This document shows positions 1 to 5,753 of a stretch of DNA of 8,262 nt, piece after piece. This stretch comes from Burkholderiaceae bacterium (GTDB lineage Bacteria > Pseudomonadota > Gammaproteobacteria > Burkholderiales > Burkholderiaceae_E). The translations under genes and the position numbers were made by a program. The notes under the pieces were generated by a model. It did not search any database. It was not told the DNA's origin and saw only the letters and a program-made list of their open reading frames with translations. The stretch's first letter is position 1. Each line of letters starts with the position of its first letter. Location: NCBI GenBank assembly GCA_019428955.1, contig JAHYJF010000157.1:1-8262 (forward strand). Reading direction: 5' to 3'.

Positions 1-80
1 AGGGCGATCCTGGCTCGCAGGCTGGCACCGAAATTGCCGCCCCCGAAAATCCCGGCGAGCCACTCGAAAAACCTCTTCAT
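1..80 (-). CDS. Probable type IV pilus chemoreceptor, N-terminal 26 codons only (PilJ-like)
   Basis: An ATG at 80-78 opens a frame that runs off the left edge. Its start beginning MKRFFEWLAGIF and the later SLRARIA show a short amphipathic segment, a Gly-rich turn and a basic patch. This is what one expects just before the first membrane helix of a methyl-accepting chemotaxis protein. The start shares one base with the upstream CheW gene stop (TAATG), so the two are probably translationally coupled. No strong ribosome binding site is visible. The receptor identity is inferred almost entirely from gene order: in Pil-Chp clusters pilJ follows pilI. Too little protein is visible to confirm any domain. 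A CheA-type kinase gene would be expected further left. Confidence 0.5.
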   Translation of the reverse strand, partial: MKRFFEWLAGIFGGGNFGASLRARIA

Positions 81-577
81 TACCCGTCCACCCGGCGCGC
101 AAGGATAATGAACAGCCGCGACGGGGCGAGTTGCCACCACACGCGCTGCGGTTCAGACGGATCGTAATACGCCCCTTCAATGGCCTCTGCAAAACAGCTC
201 TCGGGAACGGCTGGCAGCGCCTCCAGGGAAATCAGGGCGAGCTGGCGCGGGGCGGAGTCGATCGCCAGCGCACCGGCTTCCACACCGGTGCCCACGACCA
301 GCACATCGCGCCGGCGCAGAAGCGGCAATTCGCGCGGCGGTTGCAGTGCAGCGTCGAACACCGGCACTGGCTGGCCACGAACCTGCATCAGGCCCAGCAG
401 ACGCTGCGGCGCCCGCGGCACGGGGTAGACGCTCGCCTGGACCACGAATTCGGTAATCACCCCGCCGGGCAGCAGCACCGGCACCCCGGCCAACATCACG
501 CCAAAGCGCGCCTTGACCGACGCCGGGGCCTGCGACTGGCTTTCAGGCTTGGACACGGGCTCCGCCTCAGGCGGCAT
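80..577 (-). CDS. pilI: CheW-domain adaptor protein of a Pil-Chp type cluster (PilI-like)
   Basis: The 165-residue product is a CheW-type scaffold expected to couple a chemoreceptor to a CheA/ChpA kinase in the cytoplasm. After a Pro/Ser/Glu-rich, probably disordered tail (residues 1-21), a single CheW domain follows. It contains the family pattern around residues 51-75: VYPVPRAP, then LLGLMQVRGQPVPVFD, a version of the L-x-G-x-x-x-x-R-G-x-x-x-P-V core. Further beta strands include DVLVVGTGVEAGALAID (91-107). The start is ambiguous. ATG 577 lies inside the end of the upstream response-regulator gene (11-base overlap) and has no clear ribosome binding site. GTG 556 lies 8 bases after a GAGG at 568-565 and would give 158 residues. 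A TTG start at 622 seems unlikely. The choice affects only the disordered tail. The position after two response regulators supports pilI rather than a flagellar cheW. Confidence 0.75.
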   Translation of the reverse strand: MPPEAEPVSKPESQSQAPASVKARFGVMLAGVPVLLPGGVITEFVVQASVYPVPRAPQRLLGLMQVRGQPVPVFDAALQPPRELPLLRRRDVLVVGTGVEAGALAIDSAPRQLALISLEALPAVPESCFAEAIEGAYYDPSEPQRVWWQLAPSRLFIILARRVDG

Positions 578-926
578 GGCGCAGGGCTTGGAGCAACTGT
601 TCGCCGCGATAAGGCTTGCCAATCAGGTCCCGGCAGCCGAGTGCCCGCGCCCAGACCTGGTCGGCGCGCTGGCTCTTGCTGGAAACGAAGATCACCGGAA
701 TGGCGCGGGTCACCGGGTCGGCGGCGAGTAGCCGGCAGGCCTGGTAGCCGTCCATCTCCGGCATCACGATGTCCAGGAAGATGATATTGGGGGATTCGGC
801 GCGGGCGCACGCGATGGCCTCGGCGCCGCTGGCTGCGGTGCTGACGGCCCAGCCGGCAGCACGCAGGATCGACGCCATCCGTTCGCGCTCCGCGGCGACA
901 TCGTCGACCACCAGCGCCCGATTCAT
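567..926 (-). CDS. pilH: Single-domain response regulator, PilH-like
   Basis: This stand-alone receiver domain has 119 residues, close to the roughly 120 of PilH, and no output domain. The phosphorylation machinery is complete: acidic pair D8-D9 in ALVVDD, phospho-acceptor D52 in IIFLDIVMPEMDGYQ, hydroxyl residue S82 in VIFVSSKS, and K104 in LIGKPY. The stretch QRADQVWARALGCRD (86-100) resembles PilH, where a similar segment follows the TSK motif. The usual VKP is GKP here. The start ATG 926-924 overlaps the stop of the preceding gene (ATGA), and GGAGGG at 941-936 lies 9 bases upstream inside that gene. In characterised Pil-Chp systems PilH acts in opposition to PilG or as a phosphate sink for the ChpA kinase. 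That role here is inferred from order and sequence style, and a CheY-like role in another chemosensory cluster is possible. Confidence 0.75.
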   Translation of the reverse strand: MNRALVVDDVAAERERMASILRAAGWAVSTAASGAEAIACARAESPNIIFLDIVMPEMDGYQACRLLAADPVTRAIPVIFVSSKSQRADQVWARALGCRDLIGKPYRGEQLLQALRHAA

Positions 927-2089
927 CGCCTCGTACCCTCCAGTCGTGAATCCGGCCCTGTGCCGCTGGTGTCCTGGGGGCGCACCGCGCGCGGAATCGG
1001 CTGCATCAGGGCCGCGAGATCGTCGATCGCCAGGGTCTTGCGCAAAACCTTGGTCACCGCCGCCTCGAGCTTGCGCAATGGCACCGGCTTGACCAGATAC
1101 GCCTTGCAGCCGGCCAGTGCGCCGCGGGCAAGGTCAAAGGGCGAGGACTTGCTGGTCAGGATGATGACCGGAGTCGAGCGATGGGAGCGGCGAATTTCGC
1201 GGGTCAGGCGATAGCCATCGGTCTGGCCGAGCACCACGTCGACGAGGGCGAGATCAAAATGCGTCTGGCTCATGATTTCGATTGCCGCGGCCGCCGAGTC
1301 AACCGCGTCGCAGGCCAGTCCCATCCGGTTGAGCGCTATCGACAGTTGCTGGCGAACGGTCGGACTGTCATCGACCACCAGCACCCGAATGCGCTGGGCA
1401 GAGCGCTCGGCACTGCCCGGAAATTCGACCAGCTTGGAGACCTGGCGCTCGGCGGGACGCGACGGCCGGGGTGGGGCCGCCTGCGCGGCGGGCGGCGGCG
1501 CGGCCGGAACCGGTGCCGGGCGCGGTGCCGCGGCGGCCTGGGATGATGGTGACGGCGCTGGAGCGGCAGCGGGCTGGCCTGGCGCCGTCAACCGACTGGC
1601 CGGGACTGGCGCCAAGGACGGGGCCCGAGCTGGCGCCGCCGACTGGACTGACCCAGTCGATCGTGCCGGCGCAAGCTGCGTCGGAGCGCTGATTGAGCCG
1701 GGAATCCGCGCTGGTTGGCTTGCGACCTCGCGCGAGCGCTCCTGCGGGGCGACGATTTCCTGTTCGACGACCCGGTTGAGAATCGGCAGCAGTTGCAGCG
1801 TCAGGCGCTCGATCGAGATCGAGTAGCGGGCCGGGCTGGCAGCCCCGCGCGGCACCGCGGCGATCACCGGCACTTCGCTGCGCAACGAGCGCAGCCGGGT
1901 CACTGCGGCCAATCCTTCGGGAGCGGTGGTGTTGGCGACCAGGATATCCATCCATTCCGGTTCGACGGTAGATACCAGCTGGAACTGGAAGCGGTTGTAC
2001 TGGCTGTGCCGGAAAACGATCTCGATCAACCGCGCGTCGCGCGGATCAAGTCCGGCGGCGGCCACTCGGAAGGAAGCTTGATCGTTCAT
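923..2089 (-). CDS. pilG: Response regulator with degenerate N-terminal receiver-like domain and C-terminal receiver (PilG-like)
   Basis: ATG 2089 was chosen because GGGAG at 2103-2099 sits 9 bases upstream. The frame is open further upstream, but that part reads like untranslated DNA. The protein has 388 residues in three parts. Residues 1-115 look like a receiver fold (strands FRVAAAGL, MDILVAN, VPVIAAVP) without the acidic pair or phospho-Asp. Residues 120-230 are a Pro/Ala/Ser-rich linker. Residues 233-352 are a complete receiver: D240-D241 in VLVVDDSPTVRQQL, acceptor D284 in LALVDVVLGQTDGYR, T312 in ILTSKSS and K334 in YLVKPV. A basic, Pro-containing tail of about 35 residues follows. 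Classical PilG is only about 135 residues and single-domain, so this form is unusual. It opens the operon, ahead of pilH, pilI and pilJ. The PilG name follows from position and from the receiver; another chemosensory regulator is possible. Confidence 0.7.
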   Translation of the reverse strand: MNDQASFRVAAAGLDPRDARLIEIVFRHSQYNRFQFQLVSTVEPEWMDILVANTTAPEGLAAVTRLRSLRSEVPVIAAVPRGAASPARYSISIERLTLQLLPILNRVVEQEIVAPQERSREVASQPARIPGSISAPTQLAPARSTGSVQSAAPARAPSLAPVPASRLTAPGQPAAAPAPSPSSQAAAAPRPAPVPAAPPPAAQAAPPRPSRPAERQVSKLVEFPGSAERSAQRIRVLVVDDSPTVRQQLSIALNRMGLACDAVDSAAAAIEIMSQTHFDLALVDVVLGQTDGYRLTREIRRSHRSTPVIILTSKSSPFDLARGALAGCKAYLVKPVPLRKLEAAVTKVLRKTLAIDDLAALMQPIPRAVRPQDTSGTGPDSRLEGTRR

Positions 2090-2098
2090 GAAGAGATT

Positions 2099-2103
2099 CT
2101 CCC
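2099..2103 (-). promoter_or_regulatory. Ribosome binding site that fixes the pilG-like start
   Basis: GGGAG on the minus strand lies 9 bases before ATG 2089. It decides in favour of this start over the upstream in-frame starts, such as the one at 2272, which would add 61 unconserved-looking residues. Confidence 0.7.
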
Positions 2104-2126
2104 ACGGCAACAGGATCCCGTGCCAA

Positions 2127-2154
2127 ATGGTATTTTCCCCGCCCGGGTCGCCAA
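2127..2154 (-). promoter_or_regulatory. Possible sigma-70 promoter for the chemosensory operon
   Basis: On the minus strand, TTGGCG (2154-2149, four of six matches to TTGACA) is followed after 16 bases by TACCAT (2132-2127, four of six matches to TATAAT). Transcription would start near 2120, leaving a leader of about 30 bases that contains the GGGAG ribosome binding site. It is the best pair I could find in the 212-base gap to metY, but two half-matches are weak evidence. Confidence 0.35.
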
Positions 2155-2289
2155 ACGGAAGCGCAGGCCCTGTGCCGACCGATGGGCTCGCCTGCTGCGC
2201 CGACGAACGGACGGGAAAGCGCCCGCGGCGGGAATCGACTGCCGCCACCCATCCCGGCCGGCCGGCACCCAAAAGCGGCGCCTGCGTGC

Positions 2290-2295
2290 TAGCAT
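2290..2295 (+). promoter_or_regulatory. Candidate -10 element for metY (leaderless start)
   Basis: TAGCAT matches TATAAT at four of six positions, including the conserved T, A and final T. It ends 6 bases before the metY ATG, so transcription would begin at or next to the start codon. No -35 hexamer is recognisable 16-18 bases upstream, and no ribosome binding site precedes the ATG. Confidence 0.35.
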
Positions 2296-2301
2296 TTCCC
2301 G

Positions 2302-3597
2302 ATGGCCAAGAGCGACCCCCTGCGTTTCGACAGTTTGTCCGTGCACGCGGGCGCCCGTCCGGATGAGGAATTCGGCGCGCGCGCGACCCCGATCTACCTC
2401 TCGAGCTCGTTCGTGTTTCACGACTCGGACCAGGCGGCGGCGCTCTTCAACATGGAGCAGTCCGGCCACGTCTACTCGCGCATCAGCAATCCGACCGTTG
2501 CCGTGCTGGAAGAACGCATTGCGGCGCTCGAGGCGGCGGTGGGCGCGGTGGCCACGGCCAGCGGCCAGGCGGCGCTGCACCTTGGCATAGCCACCATAGC
2601 CGGGGCCGGCGCCCACATCGTGGCCTCGCGCGCCTTGTACGGCGGCTCGCACAACCTGCTGCACTTCACGCTGCGGCGCTTCGGCATCGAGACCACCTTT
2701 GTCGATCCCCGCGATCTCGACGCCTGGCGCGCGGCCTTGCGCCCCAACACCCGGCTGCTCTTTGGCGAAACGCTGGGCAACCCTGGCCTGGACGTGCTCG
2801 ATATCCCGGCCCTCGCCGATATCGCCCACGCCCATGGCGTGCCGTTGATGGTCGACTCGACCTTCACCACCCCGTGGCTGATGCGTCCCGCCGAGTTCGG
2901 CGCCGACCTCATCCAGCACTCGGCAACCAAGTTCCTGTGCGGACACGGCACGGTGGTCGGCGGCTTGCTGGTCGACACTGGAACCTTCGATTGGACGGCA
3001 GCGGGCAAGTTTCCCGAACTGACCGAACCCTACGATGGCTTCCACGGCATGGTCTTTGCGGAGGAATCGACGGTCGCGCCGTTCCTGCTGCGCGCCCGCC
3101 GCGAGGGCCTGCGCGACTTCGGCGCGTGCATGAGCCCGATGAACGCCTTCCAGATCCTGCAGGGCATCGAGACGCTGCCGCTGCGCATGGCCCGTCACGT
3201 GGCCAACGCCCAGCGCATCGCCGAACACCTTGAAGCGCACCCCATGGTCGCGCGCGTTGCCCACCCCGGGCTGGCCAGCCACCCCGACCACGCGCTCGCC
3301 CAAAGGCTGCTGCCGCGCGGCTGTGGCGCGGTGTTCAGCTTCGACCTCAAGGGCGACCGGGCGGCCGGCCGGCGTTTCGTCTCGGCGTTGCGGTTGTTCT
3401 CCCACCTGGCCAATGTCGGCGACGCCCGCTCACTGGTGATTCATCCCGCGTCGACGACCCACTTCCGGGTCGATACCGCAGCGCTCGAGGCCGCCGGAAT
3501 TCGCGAAGGGACGCTGCGCCTGTCGATCGGACTCGAGGATCCGGACGACCTGATCGACGACCTAAATGCCGCGTTCAAGGCGGCGCAACGCGGTTAA
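2302..3597 (+). CDS. metY: O-acetylhomoserine sulfhydrylase, PLP-dependent (MetY)
   Basis: This 431-residue cytoplasmic enzyme belongs to the Cys/Met-metabolism PLP family (fold type I). It condenses O-acetyl-L-homoserine with sulfide to give homocysteine for direct-sulfhydrylation methionine synthesis. Visible marks in order: FDSLSVHAGARPDEEFGARATP near the N-terminus, YSRISNPT (58-65), SGQAA in the phosphate-binding region (88-92), MVDSTF with D185 pairing with the PLP nitrogen, and the Schiff-base lysine K210 in HSATKFLCGHG. HPASTTH follows at 381-387, and R407 in LRLSIGLED is the likely carboxylate-binding arginine. The length and the MSPMNAFQILQGIETL block favour the MetY type over the shorter O-succinylhomoserine enzyme MetZ (about 400 residues), but acyl preference cannot be read reliably. 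ATG 2302 is the only start that fits; it has no ribosome binding site. The downstream hydrolase gene is probably cotranscribed. Confidence 0.88.
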   Translation: MAKSDPLRFDSLSVHAGARPDEEFGARATPIYLSSSFVFHDSDQAAALFNMEQSGHVYSRISNPTVAVLEERIAALEAAVGAVATASGQAALHLGIATIAGAGAHIVASRALYGGSHNLLHFTLRRFGIETTFVDPRDLDAWRAALRPNTRLLFGETLGNPGLDVLDIPALADIAHAHGVPLMVDSTFTTPWLMRPAEFGADLIQHSATKFLCGHGTVVGGLLVDTGTFDWTAAGKFPELTEPYDGFHGMVFAEESTVAPFLLRARREGLRDFGACMSPMNAFQILQGIETLPLRMARHVANAQRIAEHLEAHPMVARVAHPGLASHPDHALAQRLLPRGCGAVFSFDLKGDRAAGRRFVSALRLFSHLANVGDARSLVIHPASTTHFRVDTAALEAAGIREGTLRLSIGLEDPDDLIDDLNAAFKAAQRG

Positions 3598-3628
3598 GGC
3601 CGCACAGCGCCCGCTCCACGCCAACTCC

Positions 3629-3634
3629 AGGAGG
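3629..3634 (+). promoter_or_regulatory. Ribosome binding site of the alpha/beta hydrolase gene
   Basis: A perfect AGGAGG lies 12 bases before ATG 3647. The spacing is rather long, but it supports this start over the in-frame ATG at 3566, which would overlap the end of metY. Confidence 0.65.
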
Positions 3635-3646
3635 ACCAGCCCAGCC

Positions 3647-4483
3647 ATGTGGTTTGACGTCAACGGCCGCCGCGCCTACGCCTACACCGGGGGGCGCAGC
3701 TTCGATCCCGCCGCTCCCGTGGTCGCATTCGTCCACGGCGCCCAGCACGACCACAGTGTCTGGATCCTGCAGTCGCGCTACCTGGCCCATCATGGCCGCT
3801 CGGTGCTGGCCGTCGACCTGCCGGGCCATGGCCGCAGCGCCGGCCCGGCGCTGGCGACAGTGGAGGCGATGGCCGACTGGCTGCAGGCCCTGCTGGCGGC
3901 GGCCGGGGTTGCCAAGGCCGCGCTGGTCGGACACTCGATGGGTTCGCTGATCGCGCTCGAGACCGCGGCGCGCGCGCCGCAGCTGGCGGAGCGCCTGGCG
4001 CTATTGGGCGTCGCCGTCCCGATGAAGGTTTCCGACGTGTTGCTCAACGCTGCGCGCGACCACGAGCCTGATGCGTTCGCCATGATCAATGCCTGGTCGC
4101 ACAGTTCGCTCACGCCCCGACCCGGAACCCCGGGGCCGGGGTTCTCGGTCTATTGGCAGAACCGCCGGCTGATGGAGCGCCAGGCGCCCGGGGTCCTGTT
4201 CAACGATTTCAATGCCTGCAATGCCTATGAGAACGGCTTGGCCGCCGCCGATGAGGTGCGCTGCCCGGTGCTGGTGGTGAGCGCCGCGCGGGACATGATG
4301 ACGCCGCCCAAGGCGGCGCGAGAATTGCTCGAGCATCTGCGCCAGGCCAGCGCACGCCCGGCTCCTCAGGCCGGCACCGCGCCGGCCCCGCCGCCACGGG
4401 TCGTGAGCATCGCCGGCAGCGGCCACGCGATGATGGCCGAGCAGCCCGACCGCGTCCTGGAAGCGCTGCGCGACTTCGTCTGA
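3647..4483 (+). CDS. Alpha/beta-hydrolase fold protein
   Basis: The 278-residue product is a soluble alpha/beta hydrolase with a complete catalytic set: oxyanion motif HG at 30-31 (VAFVHGAQHDHSVW), DLPGHGRS (57-64), nucleophile S97 in GHSMGS, acid D216 in VVSAARDMMTPP, and H260 in GSGHAMM. The cap region (about 125-195) carries a Gly/Pro loop, TPRPGTPGPGF. Another low-complexity Pro/Ala loop (235-250) lies between the acid and the histidine. The substrate is unknown; esterase, lactonase or C-C hydrolase are all possible. No signal peptide is seen. The gene starts 49 bases after metY on the same strand. A hydrolase beside a homoserine O-ester-using enzyme is suggestive, but it has no acyltransferase hallmarks that would identify it as MetX. 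The start was chosen from the AGGAGG and from the homology-like sequence beginning at MWFDVNG. Confidence 0.85.
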   Translation: MWFDVNGRRAYAYTGGRSFDPAAPVVAFVHGAQHDHSVWILQSRYLAHHGRSVLAVDLPGHGRSAGPALATVEAMADWLQALLAAAGVAKAALVGHSMGSLIALETAARAPQLAERLALLGVAVPMKVSDVLLNAARDHEPDAFAMINAWSHSSLTPRPGTPGPGFSVYWQNRRLMERQAPGVLFNDFNACNAYENGLAAADEVRCPVLVVSAARDMMTPPKAARELLEHLRQASARPAPQAGTAPAPPPRVVSIAGSGHAMMAEQPDRVLEALRDFV

Positions 4484-4502
4484 CGCGAGAAACTGCCGGG
4501 GC

Positions 4503-5753
4503 CTAGGCCTCGAGCGCGCGCGCCGGACCGTTGGCCCACAGCCCGAGGGGCTGATCGAGTTCGTTCAGGCCGGCAAGGATGCTCTCGGCGCCCCAGGTCG
4601 CATCGAACAAGTCGCGCACCCGCAACTCACTGGCGGGTCGGGCCAGCGCCCAGTGTTCGTCCCAGATTCCGCCCGGCTCATCGGAGTGGATGCCGTCCAG
4701 CCCGAAGATGATCATCCGCACGACATAGCCGTTGTCGGCCAGCAATTGGATGGTGGCGAGAGCCCGTTGCGGATCGTCGTCGAATACCTGGCGCCAGTGT
4801 CCGGCCGGGAGGCCGGCGCCTTTGGCATCGGGCGCCTGGCGCGCCAGTTCGGCCAGTACCCGGGCCGCGTCGAGGAATTGCCCCCCGGGAGAATTGACTT
4901 GGTCAGGGTCGTCTCCCAGCGGCGCGAGCAACCCCCGCGAGGCCACTACCGCCCCGATCAGCACCGCGGTCCAGAACAGGAACAACCAGAGCAGGAACAT
5001 CGGCAAGGCGGCAAACGTCCCATAGACGATGGTGTAGGTCGGGAGCCGTTCCAGGTACAGGCCGAAGCCGCGGCGCAACAGCTCCAGCACGATCGCGGCG
5101 GCAACCGCCCCCCACAAGGCATCGCGCCAGCGCACCGCGGTGTTGGGCACCAGGCGGTAGAGCAGCGTCAGGGCGGCCCCACTGATGATCCAGCGCAGCG
5201 TCGTGAGCCAGAGGGTCCGCAGCTCGCGCAGGGCGCCGCCATGCAGCCATTCGCTGACGATCATGCCGTTGACCGCGAGACTGGCGCCCAGCAGCAGCGG
5301 CGCGATCGTGAGCGTCGCCCAGTACAGCACCAGGCGCTGGCCGAAGGAGCGCGGCCGCGGCGTCGCCCAGATCCGGTTGAGGCTGCGATCGATCGTGAAC
5401 AGCATGCTCAGCGCGGTCGCGAAGAACACCAAGGTTGCAACCAACGACAGTTCGCCGGCCCGATCGGCAAATTGCTGCAGGTAGGAACTCACCGTATTGC
5501 TGAAGGCGCCCGGGAACAGGTTCCCGGCCATGAAGCGCTGCAGCTCGCCGCGCCATTGGGCGAAGTCAGGCGATACCGAGAGCACCGCAAAACCCACCGA
5601 GATGATCGGCACGATCGCAAGCAGCGAGAGGAAGGCGAGACTGGCCCCGGTCTGGGGCAATTCAAGCGCCGCGGCACGGCCCCAAATTTGCCTCAGGCGT
5701 CTGACGACGCGGCCGAACGCACCCCTGCTTGCTGAAGCAACCGTTGTCATCAT
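4503..5753 (-). CDS. YihY/BrkB-family inner membrane protein
   Basis: The 416-residue product is an integral inner-membrane protein of the YihY (UPF0761, formerly ribonuclease BN/BrkB) family. Six hydrophobic segments are visible at about 38-60, 102-122, 140-162, 182-202, 212-226 and 244-270. The family-like blocks are TGASLAFLSLLAIVPI near the first helix, LSMLFTIDRSLNRIW (115-129) and YTIVYGTFAALPMFLLWLF (240-258). The enzymatic function once claimed (RNase BN) is known to belong to a different protein, and the real role is unsettled. About 145 hydrophilic residues after the last helix form a cytoplasmic C-terminal domain. Escherichia coli YihY (about 290 residues) lacks this; longer versions occur in other proteobacteria. 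ATG 5753 overlaps the dusA stop (ATGA), with a second ATG at 5750, so it is probably coupled to dusA. It converges on the hydrolase gene with 19 bases between stops. Confidence 0.85.
   Translation of the reverse strand: MMTTVASASRGAFGRVVRRLRQIWGRAAALELPQTGASLAFLSLLAIVPIISVGFAVLSVSPDFAQWRGELQRFMAGNLFPGAFSNTVSSYLQQFADRAGELSLVATLVFFATALSMLFTIDRSLNRIWATPRPRSFGQRLVLYWATLTIAPLLLGASLAVNGMIVSEWLHGGALRELRTLWLTTLRWIISGAALTLLYRLVPNTAVRWRDALWGAVAAAIVLELLRRGFGLYLERLPTYTIVYGTFAALPMFLLWLFLFWTAVLIGAVVASRGLLAPLGDDPDQVNSPGGQFLDAARVLAELARQAPDAKGAGLPAGHWRQVFDDDPQRALATIQLLADNGYVVRMIIFGLDGIHSDEPGGIWDEHWALARPASELRVRDLFDATWGAESILAGLNELDQPLGLWANGPARALEA

Larger units (their letters stand above)
2090..2301. other. Divergent intergenic region between pilG-like gene and metY
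   Basis: This 212-base region is non-coding as far as I can see. It should hold the promoters for both flanking operons: a candidate minus-strand promoter at 2127-2154 and a -10-like TAGCAT for metY at 2290-2295. The middle (about 2160-2280) is very GC-rich with short CCGG/GGCC runs and no recognisable operator, small gene, or SAM- or SAH-type riboswitch. Confidence 0.6.

Noticed and set aside
2107..2125. A sigma-54-like TGGCACG ... TTGC on the minus strand before the pilG-like gene.
   Set aside because: The two blocks are separated by 8 bases instead of the required 4, so the GG and GC are out of phase for sigma-54 binding.
2090..2272. An in-frame extension of 61 codons upstream of the pilG-like start.
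   Set aside because: It has no ribosome binding site, reads as low-conservation Arg/Pro/Gly-rich sequence and would swallow the candidate promoter, whereas ATG 2089 has GGGAG at good spacing.
2086..3405. A 439-codon open frame on the minus strand opposite metY.
   Set aside because: It is antisense to a clearly recognisable enzyme, has Arg/His/Gly-rich composition typical of shadow frames in GC-rich DNA, and shows no domain.
3566..3646. An in-frame extension of 27 codons at the start of the hydrolase gene.
   Set aside because: It overlaps the end of metY, is Arg-rich without hydrolase character, and the AGGAGG at 3629-3634 points to ATG 3647.
4125..4144. The inverted repeat GAACCCC/GGGGTTC with a 6-base loop inside the hydrolase gene.
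   Set aside because: It lies in the Gly/Pro-coding loop, where GGN and CCN codons naturally give such complementarity; no T-run follows and the gene continues.
4484..4502. A terminator between the convergent hydrolase and YihY genes.
   Set aside because: The 19-base gap holds no hairpin with a T-run; only the short palindrome GCCTAGGC at 4501-4508 is present.
5510..5527. The interrupted palindrome CCGGGAACAGGTTCCCGG inside the YihY gene.
   Set aside because: Arms of 8 bases are expected about once by chance in a window of this size, and the sequence is explained by codons for GNLFPG.
4653..5735. A 360-codon open frame on the plus strand opposite the YihY gene.
   Set aside because: It is a Gln/Arg/Pro-rich shadow of a membrane protein gene with no recognisable motif or ribosome binding site.
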